This document shows, one piece after another, positions 6,815 through 13,911 of a stretch of 16,703 bases of DNA; position 1 is the stretch's first letter; each line of letters starts with the position of its first letter. The notes under the pieces are model-generated. The model searched no databases. It saw only the letters and a list, made by a program, of their open reading frames with translations, and was not told the origin of the DNA. The DNA comes from Anaerolineales bacterium UBA2317. Lineage in GTDB: Bacteria; Chloroflexota; Anaerolineae; Anaerolineales; Villigracilaceae. A program made the position numbers and the translations under genes. The DNA is taken from positions 1 to 16,703 of the forward strand of contig DDVH01000004.1 of assembly GCA_002345215.1 (NCBI GenBank), written 5' to 3'.

Positions 6815-6844
6815 AGTATAATGCGAAGGATGATGAACCGTCAA
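6815..6844 (-). promoter_or_regulatory. tRNA-Pro promoter, overlapping the esterase -10 box
   Basis: On the minus strand TTGACG (6844-6839) and TATACT (6820-6815) stand 18 bases apart, close to the sigma-70 consensus, with transcription expected to start near 6808, about 13 bases before the tRNA. On the plus strand TATAAT at 6817-6822 shares four bases with this -10 box and lies 7 bases before the ATG at 6830 of the esterase gene, so the two promoters occupy the same DNA. Confidence 0.78.
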
Positions 6845-7717
6845 GCAATTTCAATTATGATATTTTTCCCGCTTCTCCTCTTAATTTCAGCCTGTTCCCC
6901 CTCCCCAGAAATTACTTTAACCCCAACATTTACCTCTCCACCACCAACAGCAACCTCAACATTTACGCCTAGTCCCATCCCACCGACATTTGTACCTGAG
7001 CCACTACCTTGTTTGACTCAATCTGGTGAAGTGAGACAAGATGTAGTTTCAACCACAAATCCACCACAAGAATTTTTGATTTATCTTCCACCTTGTTATA
7101 ACCAATTAGTTGAAAATAAATATCCTGTTCTATATTTACTACATGGACAAACCTACACTCAAGACCAATGGGTAAGGCTTGGTGCTCCACAAATTGCAGA
7201 TAGATTGATTCATTCAGGCGAAAGCAATCCTTTTATCATCGTTTTTCCAGATGATAGATTTTGGAATCTACCCGCCGGTGCAGGCTTTGGAGATAGATTG
7301 ATTAATCATCTCATCCCTTATATAGATTCAAACTATCGCACAATGACAGAAACTCAGTATCGTTCACTAGGTGGTTTATCTCGCGGTGGTGGCTGGACGA
7401 TACAACTCGGTTTACAAAATCCAAATTTATTTGGTTCACTTGGTTTACATTCCCCCGCCATTTTCAAAGATGGTTCTGCTTCCATAGAAAAAGTAATCCA
7501 AAATATTCCTGAAGAATCTCGTCCACGCTTGTGGATGGATGTAGGTGATAATGACCGGGAACTCGAAAGCATTTTAGTATTTGAAGAAATTCTCACGCGC
7601 AATGGTTATGTACATGAAACCCATTTTTATGCAGGTGCACATTCAGAAGAATACTGGTCAGCACATGTGGAAGAATATATAAGATGGTATGTGCAGGCAT
7701 GGATAGAAAATCCGTAA
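6830..7717 (+). CDS. Lipoprotein esterase of the esterase-D / Fes type
   Basis: The 295-residue protein has a lipoprotein signal peptide with lipobox LISAC (Cys22), a Pro/Thr-rich linker (about 26-60) and an alpha/beta hydrolase domain of the putative esterase family (PF00756 type): YPVLYLLHGQ at 98-107, nucleophile Ser184 in GGLSRGG, an acid candidate in DVGDNDRE (240 or 242) and His271 in AGAHSEEYW. It would be attached to the outer face of the membrane and hydrolyse an unknown ester. I favour the ATG at 6830 because TATAAT ends 7 bases before it, implying a leaderless mRNA; an ATG at 6821 in the same frame overlaps that box. A terminator hairpin follows at 7735-7753. Confidence 0.87.
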   Translation: MMNRQAISIMIFFPLLLLISACSPSPEITLTPTFTSPPPTATSTFTPSPIPPTFVPEPLPCLTQSGEVRQDVVSTTNPPQEFLIYLPPCYNQLVENKYPVLYLLHGQTYTQDQWVRLGAPQIADRLIHSGESNPFIIVFPDDRFWNLPAGAGFGDRLINHLIPYIDSNYRTMTETQYRSLGGLSRGGGWTIQLGLQNPNLFGSLGLHSPAIFKDGSASIEKVIQNIPEESRPRLWMDVGDNDRELESILVFEEILTRNGYVHETHFYAGAHSEEYWSAHVEEYIRWYVQAWIENP

Positions 7718-7734
7718 GATATAATTGTTAAAAG

Positions 7735-7753
7735 AGACCCTAAAGGTCTTTTT
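7735..7753 (+). terminator. Terminator after the esterase gene
   Basis: AGACC pairs with GGTCT around the loop CTAAA (7735-7749), followed directly by a T-run. The stem is short but correctly placed 17 bases after the stop codon. Confidence 0.7.
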
Positions 7754-7796
7754 GATATTTTAATTTCATAAAACAACATTCAGACCTTTAGGGTCT
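7735..7796. repeat. Inverted pair of hairpin units
   Basis: The 15-base unit AGACCCTAAAGGTCT (7735-7749) recurs as its exact reverse complement at 7782-7796, separated by 32 AT-rich bases. Each unit is itself a hairpin. The second lies 10 bases before the galE ribosome binding site (AGGAG at 7807-7811). Confidence 0.85.
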
Positions 7797-7816
7797 GCTA
7801 TTAAATAGGAGATTGA

Positions 7817-8791
7817 ATGAATATTTTTGTAACAGGTGGGGCTGGGTATATTGGCTCTGCTACAGCAGAGGCATTAATCAAAGCAGGAAACAATGTCACC
7901 GTGTATGATTCGCTGGTGACGGGTCACCAACAAGCAGTCCCGAAAGAAGCGGAATTTATCCATGCTTCGTTGGATGATTCACATGCACTTGCCGAAGCAT
8001 TAACATCTAAAAAATATGATGCAGTCATGCACTTTGCCGCGTTTATTGAAGCAGGCGAAAGTATGAAAGACCCCGGAAAATTTTTCAGAAACAATTTTAC
8101 AAACTCATTGAGTTTGATGGAAACCGTTGTAAAAGCAGGCGTGAAAAAAATTGTGTTTTCGTCTACAGCGGCGGTGTATCAATCCAGTGAAGAACCATTG
8201 ACCGAAGATTCCCCACTTGGACCAACGAATGTATATGGTCACACAAAATTGATGACAGAGCAATCTTTAGAATGGTATCGAAGTATTCATGGATTACATT
8301 TTGCGGCGTTGAGATATTTCAACGCGTGTGGCGCATTGCCGGGCAGGGGAGAAGCGCATCAACCTGAATCACATTTGATTCCGCGTGTTCTGCAAATTGC
8401 ATTAGGTCAAGCAGAATCGGCAACGATTTATGGAACAGATTACCCAACGCCTGATGGAACTTGCATCCGCGATTACATTCACATTGCAGATTTGGTTTCA
8501 GCACATACATTGGCTTTGAACGCTTTGGATAAAAAAGATAAATCGATTTACAACGTGGGAAGTGGCAATGGCTTTTCTGTGCGTGAAGTAATTGAAACTG
8601 CGAGAAAAGTTACTGGTCATGCAATTCCTGTGATTGAATCTCCACGCCGACCTGGTGATTCTGCCCGTTTGGTTGCTTCACCGAAAAAGATTATGAATGA
8701 ATTAGGTTGGAAACCGCAAAATACAAACTTGCAAGATATTTTGTCTAGTGCGTGGGAATGGCATAAGTCTCACCCACATGGGTATGAATAA
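7817..8791 (+). CDS. galE: UDP-glucose 4-epimerase
   Basis: This 324-residue short-chain dehydrogenase-type enzyme interconverts UDP-glucose and UDP-galactose with bound NAD, feeding galactose use and surface polysaccharide synthesis. The Rossmann motif GGAGYIGS gives G7, G10 and G13; catalytic Ser115/116 lie in VFSSTAAVY, and the YxxxK pair is Tyr140 and Lys144 (NVYGHTK). RYFNACGALPGRGE, HLIPRVLQIA, DYPTPDGTCIRDYIHIADL and YNVGSGNGFSVREV are typical of bacterial GalE. AGGAG stands 5 bases before the ATG. It lies in the same direction as the esterase and the alpha/beta hydrolase but is separated from both by gaps of about 70-100 bases, so it is probably its own unit. Confidence 0.95.
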   Translation: MNIFVTGGAGYIGSATAEALIKAGNNVTVYDSLVTGHQQAVPKEAEFIHASLDDSHALAEALTSKKYDAVMHFAAFIEAGESMKDPGKFFRNNFTNSLSLMETVVKAGVKKIVFSSTAAVYQSSEEPLTEDSPLGPTNVYGHTKLMTEQSLEWYRSIHGLHFAALRYFNACGALPGRGEAHQPESHLIPRVLQIALGQAESATIYGTDYPTPDGTCIRDYIHIADLVSAHTLALNALDKKDKSIYNVGSGNGFSVREVIETARKVTGHAIPVIESPRRPGDSARLVASPKKIMNELGWKPQNTNLQDILSSAWEWHKSHPHGYE

Positions 8792-8859
8792 AATTTTGCA
8801 ACCAATTTTGCTTTTTCTCGTATTTTGATTATCAAACTATCAGTGAATAGGGTAAAAAT

Positions 8860-9792
8860 ATGATTGAAAAAGAAATTACCATTAATGCAAACGGAAATAA
8901 CTTAACAGGCACAATCTGCCTTCCAAATGAAGAAGGCAGATTTCCTATTGTTTTGATGATTCACGGCAGTGGTCCACTAGACCGTGATGAAAATATGCCA
9001 GTGCAAAAACTAAATGTGTTTAATACCATTGCTCATTCTTTAGCAAAACAAGGCGTTGCAAGTTTACGTTATGACAAAAGAGGTTGTGGCAAAAGCACTG
9101 GGGATTATTATTCAGCGGGGATTTTTGATGTTGTTGACGATGCCGTGAGTTGGTTTGATTTTGCAACAACATATGAACATTTTGATGCAAATAAAATATT
9201 TTTGCTTGGGCATAGTGAAGGTTGTATCATTGCTCCACAAGTCAATATTCAACGCAAAACCGTAGCAGGGCATATTTTGCTTTGTCCGTTTGCAGATAAT
9301 ATTGAATCTATTCTTATCAAGCAAGCCGCACAGATTGAAAAAGAATTTGAGGAATTAACAGGCTTCGGTGGATTTATTCGTAAACTATTAGGGCGAATGA
9401 TGGGTGCGAATGTACAAAGCCAGAAAAAATTACTTGATAAATTAAAATCATCAGACAAAGATACGATGCGGGTGATGCTTCAAAAAATACCAGCAAAATC
9501 TTTGAGGGAATTAATCAGTCTCGACCCGCCAACGATCTTCAAACAAGTTACAAGTCCGATGTTGCTTATTGGTGGAGAAAAAGATTTGCAATGTGACCCT
9601 GCTGATGTTCACACAATCGCTGAGTTGGTGAATGTGCCAGTAGAAAAGCATGTGATTAAAAACTTAACGCATGTTTTACGATTTGATGAAGGCAAGCCAT
9701 CGATGTTAGAAACTACAAAATTGTTGAATAAACCTATAGAAGCGATTGTTTTAGACACAATTGAAAATTGGTTAAAAACCAAAGTTTTATAA
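8860..9792 (+). CDS. Alpha/beta hydrolase (serine esterase / S33-like)
   Basis: This 310-residue cytoplasmic alpha/beta hydrolase has the oxyanion motif HGSGPLDRDE at 35-44, RYDKRGCGKSTGDY at about 70-83, nucleophile Ser119 in LLGHSEG, an acid at D242 (IGGEKDLQ) and His271 (LTHVLR). A cap insertion at about 150-215 is helical and Lys-rich and probably shapes the substrate pocket. Related proteins hydrolyse small esters or amides; the substrate cannot be read here. There is no signal peptide. AGGG lies 7-8 bases before the ATG. The 3' end overlaps the convergent gene at 9787-10035 by 6 bases, and no terminator is seen between them. Confidence 0.87.
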   Translation: MIEKEITINANGNNLTGTICLPNEEGRFPIVLMIHGSGPLDRDENMPVQKLNVFNTIAHSLAKQGVASLRYDKRGCGKSTGDYYSAGIFDVVDDAVSWFDFATTYEHFDANKIFLLGHSEGCIIAPQVNIQRKTVAGHILLCPFADNIESILIKQAAQIEKEFEELTGFGGFIRKLLGRMMGANVQSQKKLLDKLKSSDKDTMRVMLQKIPAKSLRELISLDPPTIFKQVTSPMLLIGGEKDLQCDPADVHTIAELVNVPVEKHVIKNLTHVLRFDEGKPSMLETTKLLNKPIEAIVLDTIENWLKTKVL

Positions 9793-10035
9793 ATATCTTG
9801 CTTCCATTTTATCAACTGCATCTTTGGCTTCTGCCAAACCGACATTGTACATTTCACGATAGATTTTAATCGCCCCAATTTTATTGCCTGCTTTTATCAA
9901 CTCAATGATTTGTGTATTTTTTGCGTCGGGGTTATCTGAATACTCAATGCGCAAATGGTCGTAGATAAATTTCAAACGGTCTTCTAATTCTTTAACGCGC
10001 GCACGCAATTGGATTAAATCAAATTCTGTAGACAT
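9787..10035 (-). CDS. Small protein with ribosomal L7/L12 C-terminal-like domain
   Basis: This 82-residue protein has an N-terminal helix likely to form a coiled coil (about 4-30, LIQLRARVKELEDRLKFIYD) and a C-terminal part (about 42-80) with the L7/L12 C-terminal pattern: IIELIKAGNKIGAIKIYREM followed by GLAEAKDAVDKME. It lacks the ribosome-binding N-domain of true L7/L12, so it is a stand-alone relative, probably a protein-protein interaction module of unknown partner. GGAGA stands 5 bases before the ATG and begins within 2 bases of the upstream lipoprotein stop, so the two genes are probably one transcript. Its stop codon lies inside the end of the convergent hydrolase gene. Confidence 0.8.
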   Translation of the reverse strand: MSTEFDLIQLRARVKELEDRLKFIYDHLRIEYSDNPDAKNTQIIELIKAGNKIGAIKIYREMYNVGLAEAKDAVDKMEARYL

Positions 10036-10046
10036 TTTTTCTCCAT

Positions 10047-10676
10047 TTATCTTTCACATCTGAATCTGGCTAACGCTTCATCAAACAAGGGGCGAGCTGA
10101 TTCTGCATTGGGGGCATATACCTTCCATGCGAAGACTCTATCTCCGCACGTCCATGCGGCGACTCCGCCGACAGGTAATGTGGGTGTGGCAGTTGTTGTA
10201 ATGGAATCGTACATGACGTTCATATCTCGAACCAGAAATACATCTTGCGCACCAGAGGCAATATCTATTTGGTCATCTAAAATTGTGTCCATTAAAAATT
10301 TTGGGTCAGAAGAACCGGGAGCAATTTGCCACATCACTTGCAGAAATAAATTTCCGTTGAAGGCGGCGAGTAAGCCTTGAGTGTATGTGCTAGGGGAAGC
10401 AGGGTTTTGTTGAGCGGATACATCAAAAAACGAAACATCTATTGGATGACCAATGCAGAATTGATATTCACAAAATAAGCCAGCTAAACTAAACGGTGTA
10501 GGGGATGGAAAAGGTGTAGAAAATGGAGGTGCAGTCGGTTGTGGTAATGCGGCAACTGTTAATGCAACTGCTTGTTGAATTTGTTGATTTGTATCTGGGG
10601 TTGCTCGGGATAAGCAAGCTGTTGATAAAAACAGAATCAGGATGAACGTTAGAGAAAGAAGCGTTTTATTTTTCAT
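10047..10676 (-). CDS. Putative lipoprotein of unknown function
   Basis: The 209 residues start with a lipoprotein signal (MKNKTLLSLTFILILFLSTAC, Cys21 in lipobox LSTAC). A short helical stretch and a Pro/Thr/Phe-rich linker (about 45-63) follow, then a globular part with four further cysteines (FCEYQFC, WTCGD and FRCER) that could form disulfides outside the cell. I do not recognise the domain. TATAAT at 10688-10683 lies 6 bases before the ATG and contains the stop codon of the MatC-like gene, so a leaderless transcript may start here. The next gene follows after 11 bases. Confidence 0.75.
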   Translation of the reverse strand: MKNKTLLSLTFILILFLSTACLSRATPDTNQQIQQAVALTVAALPQPTAPPFSTPFPSPTPFSLAGLFCEYQFCIGHPIDVSFFDVSAQQNPASPSTYTQGLLAAFNGNLFLQVMWQIAPGSSDPKFLMDTILDDQIDIASGAQDVFLVRDMNVMYDSITTTATPTLPVGGVAAWTCGDRVFAWKVYAPNAESARPLFDEALARFRCER

Positions 10677-10683
10677 CCTGAAA

Positions 10684-11940
10684 TTATAGCAAATCTAAAA
10701 AGATAAATGCTAAAAGTCCGCCAACTATTGACATGGATAATCCCCATAATAATAAACGTCGGAACATGATGGATTTATCAAATGTGGCTGGAAGTGCGGC
10801 GAGGCATAACGCGCCAAGTGTTGAGAGTGGACTGACATCTACTAAATGGGAACCAACGTTGACGGCTACAACCATTTCTATTAAATCTCCGCCGCCAAGT
10901 CTTTCGAGTAATGAGGGTAATAGTGGAATGAATGTGGGCATGACGACGCCTGATGAACTGCTGTATATTGAAACGATACCTGTGACAAAAGCTAATAACC
11001 CGTTAATTGTGTTTGTGGATGAGTAAGATGCTAAGATGTTTGTGGCTAAGTCTAAACCGCCGGTGGTTTCGAGCAAGCCAACTAAAACACTGATGCCTGC
11101 AACTAGTGAGATGATTCCCCAAGGTAATTTTTGCAACCCTTTTTCTGCATCGCCGATTTTGAGTAAGCCTAGTAAACCTGCTAATACGAAAGCCCCAACA
11201 GTGACTGAGACTTTGAAGATAATGACCCCAATGACTAAAGAGAAGATGGCTACTAAGGTAAGAATTTGTTTTTTGTTGAATGGTTCGATATTTGATTCAA
11301 TGGATGCTACATCGATTGTAGAAGTTTTTTGAATTCGATAGCCTGCAAAGAAGAAGTATGCTAGTACAGCACTGATTGATTGTAAACCTGCAACGAGTAA
11401 GAAAATTTGTAAAGTGACGTTTGGGTCATTAATTCCAACGTTTCGCATTAAGCCAGTGTTGATGATGCCGGTTAAGGCGATGGGTGAAAATGCGCCAGCG
11501 TTGGCACCGGTACAAATCATAATTGCCATCACCAATGGATTTATGCCTGAACTAATTGCAACGACCATACCAATGGGTGCGATTAAAGCAACGGCGGCGA
11601 TGTTACCGGGTCCGATGGCGGAAAATAAGAATGTAAATAAAAAGAAGACAATCGGTAAAAAGGTGGGATGTCCGTGCACAGAACGCATGGCTAAGCTTGC
11701 GAGTTTATCAAGCGTACCATTTTCGTGTGCCATTTCAAATAAAAGCGTCACGCCGACGAGTGTTAATACAAGTTGTTCAGGTAAATAAGTTGAAACTTCA
11801 CTTACGCTCAAGCCTGCAAAATAAACCCCAATCACATAAGCAAATGCTATAGATAACAAACCTGTATTCAAATCTGTGCGGATGGCAGAAATGATAATGA
11901 CGATGACTAATGCGAGAAGGGCGAGAATATCTAAAGACAT
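10684..11940 (-). CDS. MatC / SLC13-type (ion transporter superfamily) permease
   Basis: This 418-residue integral membrane protein has about ten to twelve hydrophobic helices. The N-terminus (SLDILALLALVIVIIISAIRT, VLTLVGVTLLFEMAHENGTLDKLA, SAIGPGNIAAVALIAPIGM, GANAGAFSPIALTGIINTGL) follows the MatC N-terminal family described for dicarboxylate/malonate carriers; the C-terminal half repeats the pattern (SSSSGVVMPTFIPLLPSLLE). It probably imports a C3-C4 dicarboxylate or a similar anion, but the substrate is inferred only from family name. TATAAT at 11956-11951 lies 10 bases before the ATG at 11940 with no Shine-Dalgarno sequence, giving at most a few leader bases. The lipoprotein gene follows 7 bases downstream. 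Confidence 0.85.
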   Translation of the reverse strand: MSLDILALLALVIVIIISAIRTDLNTGLLSIAFAYVIGVYFAGLSVSEVSTYLPEQLVLTLVGVTLLFEMAHENGTLDKLASLAMRSVHGHPTFLPIVFFLFTFLFSAIGPGNIAAVALIAPIGMVVAISSGINPLVMAIMICTGANAGAFSPIALTGIINTGLMRNVGINDPNVTLQIFLLVAGLQSISAVLAYFFFAGYRIQKTSTIDVASIESNIEPFNKKQILTLVAIFSLVIGVIIFKVSVTVGAFVLAGLLGLLKIGDAEKGLQKLPWGIISLVAGISVLVGLLETTGGLDLATNILASYSSTNTINGLLAFVTGIVSIYSSSSGVVMPTFIPLLPSLLERLGGGDLIEMVVAVNVGSHLVDVSPLSTLGALCLAALPATFDKSIMFRRLLLWGLSMSIVGGLLAFIFLDLL

Positions 11941-11974
11941 AAGCTAAAAAATTATATCATTCAGTACATCAACG

Positions 11975-12004
11975 AAAAGACTCGCTCAATTGAGCGAGTC
12001 TTTT
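11975..12004. terminator. Perfect 30-base palindromic terminator downstream of nirK
   Basis: AAAAGACTCGCTCAA (11975-11989) is followed directly by its exact reverse complement. The A/T ends give a T-run on both strands. It separates the nirK operon from the MatC-like gene promoter at 11956-11951. Confidence 0.85.
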
Positions 12005-12027
12005 GTTTTGGATTCAGGAAGCTTGCT

Positions 12028-12059
12028 TACGTAATTTCGTAGCATACCACTTTGTGGTA
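12028..12059. repeat. Two small hairpins after nirK
   Basis: TACG (12028-12031) pairs with CGTA (12038-12041), and TACCAC (12045-12050) with GTGGTA (12054-12059) around TTT. They lie between the nirK stop and the main terminator on the nirK transcript and might protect its 3' end or be dispersed palindromes. Confidence 0.5.
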
Positions 12060-12080
12060 CTTAGCTGGCTGATTTCATAT

Positions 12081-13301
12081 TTAATGTCCGCCACCTGTTT
12101 GAATATCACCATTATAAATTTCAGGGTCTGCTTCACCAGTCACATGGAGTACGCCCCACGCACCGCGGTCAACTCTAGCGAGTGCATGGTCAACCAGAAC
12201 AAAGTTGCCGGGGTATTCAAGTTTGAATTCAACCATGACTGCACCGCCAGCAGGGACTAATGTAGTTTGTAACCCTTCTGCGGGTGGAGTGACCAAGTCG
12301 CCCTCACGATAGACGCGGTCAAAAATTTCACCAATCACATGGAAACTTGAAATCAAATTTACGCCACCGTTGCCGACGAACATACGAACTGTATCACCAA
12401 CTTCGGCTTCCATATTATTCATCAACGCGCCAGTTTTTCCATTGAAGATAACATATTGTGGTTTGCCATCCAAATAGGCTTGTGTATCAAAGAGTTGTAG
12501 CCCTTCTCTGCCTAAAGCACCTTCAGTGTAATACTCACCTTGCATAATGTAGAACTCTTTATCAACTGGAGGTAAACCACCTTCGGGTTCAACAAGGATT
12601 AAGCCATACATGCCGTGTGTCATGTGCAAACCAGGGTTTCCAAATGCACAATGATAAACATATAAACCGGGGTTGAGCAATTTGAAAGTCATCTCTTTTG
12701 ATTCACCCGGAGCCACAATGGTTGCCGCAGCGCCACCACCGGGACCAGTGACTGCGTGAAAATCAACATTATGTGGATGCAAACTTGACTCGTCATTTGT
12801 AATCGTAAGATGAACACTATCACCAACTTTTCCGCGAATAAATGGACCAGGTATAGCATTATCAAATGTCCATACGTTCATCGTCACACCTGGGGCAATT
12901 TCAGCAATTACCTCTGTTGTGGTGAGATGAACTTCAATCATACCGTTTTCACCATATACGATATTTTGAGGCACTTCATTTGGGTTGCGGGCAATATCTT
13001 CAATGCGTTCAAATTTATTAAAGTTCCCAAAAAATTTGAATACATTTTCAATTGGCAGGTCTGGTTTTTCGCCAGGTCCGTATGAGCGTAATGAAGCAGG
13101 GTATGCCAATGCATTTGGGGTTCCATTCGGAATATAAAACGCAATTGAAACGCCGATGAACATAATCATCAATGCGGCTGTGATTTTCTTGGAGTGGAAT
13201 TGTCTCAACACCAAGAAGAGGAAGATTGCCGCAAACACATAAGCAATTGCTAGCCCAAATACTTCTACAATATATTGCCAAAGATACGAAAATATTTCCA
13301 T
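12081..13301 (-). CDS. nirK: Copper-containing nitrite reductase with N-terminal membrane region
   Basis: NirK reduces nitrite to nitric oxide, the key step of denitrification. In this 406-residue protein two cupredoxin domains follow two hydrophobic helices (about 5-32 and 40-58), so the enzyme is probably anchored with its catalytic part outside. All ligands are present: type 1 copper H177, C218, H226, M231; type 2 copper H182, H217, H372; catalytic D180 and H321 (HPHNVDFH, YHCAF, LHMTHGM, FHVIGEIFD, VDHAL). The C218-H226 spacing is that of the short-loop AniA-like class. The end is Gly/His-rich (TGGGH). AGGAG stands 8 bases before the ATG at 13301. It is the last gene after the DUF1858-type and Met-rich genes, which suggests joint expression under low oxygen. 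Confidence 0.95.
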   Translation of the reverse strand: MEIFSYLWQYIVEVFGLAIAYVFAAIFLFLVLRQFHSKKITAALMIMFIGVSIAFYIPNGTPNALAYPASLRSYGPGEKPDLPIENVFKFFGNFNKFERIEDIARNPNEVPQNIVYGENGMIEVHLTTTEVIAEIAPGVTMNVWTFDNAIPGPFIRGKVGDSVHLTITNDESSLHPHNVDFHAVTGPGGGAAATIVAPGESKEMTFKLLNPGLYVYHCAFGNPGLHMTHGMYGLILVEPEGGLPPVDKEFYIMQGEYYTEGALGREGLQLFDTQAYLDGKPQYVIFNGKTGALMNNMEAEVGDTVRMFVGNGGVNLISSFHVIGEIFDRVYREGDLVTPPAEGLQTTLVPAGGAVMVEFKLEYPGNFVLVDHALARVDRGAWGVLHVTGEADPEIYNGDIQTGGGH

Positions 13302-13333
13302 GTTATTTCTCCTTTTATCGTTTGAAATAATCT

Positions 13334-13591
13334 TTATGATTTTTTAGTAGTTAATTCTCGTACAAGCCAAACAATTGCAAGCACAAGAAATATAAAGAAG
13401 GCAAGACCAACCAGCCAAGCAAAGACCATGCCTGTTCCCATCATGCCGTTGTACATCATTGGCATGTTGTTCCAGTTGTAACCATTCATCATTCCATATC
13501 TATTTCCCATCAGCCAAGTAGACTGAGTGCCAAACAAGGCAACGATGATGACGATTCCAACTGCGATACCGATTAACCATTTGTTGTTCAT
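13334..13591 (-). CDS. Small Met-rich membrane protein in the nirK operon
   Basis: This 85-residue protein (MNNKWLIGIAVG...) has two membrane helices (about 4-22 and 54-78) joined by an extracytoplasmic-looking loop very rich in Met, Asn and Gly (RYGMMNGYNWNNMPMMYNGM). I know no named family for it. The Met clusters resemble copper(I)-binding loops, and the position directly before nirK suggests a role in copper delivery or assembly; both points are inference. I start at the ATG at 13591, where GGAG stands 6 bases upstream and the previous stop is one base away (TGACATG); seven further residues upstream are possible but overlap that gene. The spacing implies translational coupling. Confidence 0.8.
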   Translation of the reverse strand: MNNKWLIGIAVGIVIIVALFGTQSTWLMGNRYGMMNGYNWNNMPMMYNGMMGTGMVFAWLVGLAFFIFLVLAIVWLVRELTTKKS

Positions 13592-13592
13592 G

Positions 13593-13802
13593 TCATTCTC
13601 CTTTTTTATCATTCAAACTTTTCAGAAACTCATCCAAATTCACTTGGTAAACTTCTGCCACATCTTTAATCTTGCAAAATTTTTGCAAAAAACAGCCAAC
13701 GCATTGCGTTTTGTACTTGATGAAAACTTTCGCGGTTTGCGGTACTTTCCTGAGTGTTTCATCAACTGTCCAGTGGCTTTGAACTTGAACATCTTCATTC
13801 AT
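13593..13802 (-). CDS. DUF1858-type cysteine protein, first gene of the nirK operon
   Basis: This 69-residue protein (MNEDVQVQSHWTVDETLRKV...) matches the DUF1858 fold: a helical domain ending in C34-x2-C37 and C43 (TQCVGCFLQKFC), then DVAEVYQVNLDEFL. Related domains precede ScdA/Ric-type iron-sulfur repair proteins and hybrid-cluster-associated proteins, so a link to nitrosative stress or metal-centre protection is plausible but not shown. I prefer the ATG at 13802: the longer frame starts with a TTG at 13850 that lies inside a TTG-N8-CAA regulatory site, and the family homology begins near the ATG. TATATC at 13816-13811 is 8 bases upstream, giving a leaderless or nearly leaderless mRNA. The next gene begins one base after its stop. 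Confidence 0.82.
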   Translation of the reverse strand: MNEDVQVQSHWTVDETLRKVPQTAKVFIKYKTQCVGCFLQKFCKIKDVAEVYQVNLDEFLKSLNDKKGE

Positions 13803-13810
13803 GCTCCAAA

Positions 13811-13850
13811 GATATATGCAAACTGAAATTTCTTCTTTGCTTAAGCGCAA
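13811..13850 (-). promoter_or_regulatory. Crp/Fnr-type site and -10 box of the DUF1858-nirK operon
   Basis: TTGCGCTTAAGCAA (13850-13837) has the TTG-N8-CAA form of Crp/Fnr/Dnr boxes, with symmetric TTGC/GCAA ends. TATATC (13816-13811) is a plausible -10 box. If transcription starts at the A of the ATG (13802), the box centre is at -41.5, the class II activator position. The gene for a Crp/Fnr regulator lies immediately upstream. Confidence 0.68.
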
Positions 13851-13895
13851 ATAAAGGGGAGAAAAATAATTCCTAATCTTTTGAAATTCCCACCT

Positions 13896-13909
13896 TTGGA
13901 TTGTACCAA
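13896..13909. promoter_or_regulatory. Second TTG-N8-CAA box
   Basis: TTGGATTGTACCAA, with symmetric TTGG/CCAA ends, lies just after the stop codon of the regulator gene and 59 bases upstream (centre to centre) of the first box. It might be an auxiliary site. It could also be a weak hairpin at the end of the regulator transcript. Confidence 0.4.
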
Positions 13910-13911
13910 AC

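Noticed and set aside
10733..11788. Three plus-strand open frames opposite the MatC-like permease
   Set aside because: They are complementary-strand images of a hydrophobic coding region with no start signals or recognisable domains; the minus-strand gene is clear.
13803..13850. TTG-started longer form of the DUF1858-type gene
   Set aside because: The TTG lies inside a TTG-N8-CAA site, and family similarity begins at the ATG at 13802.
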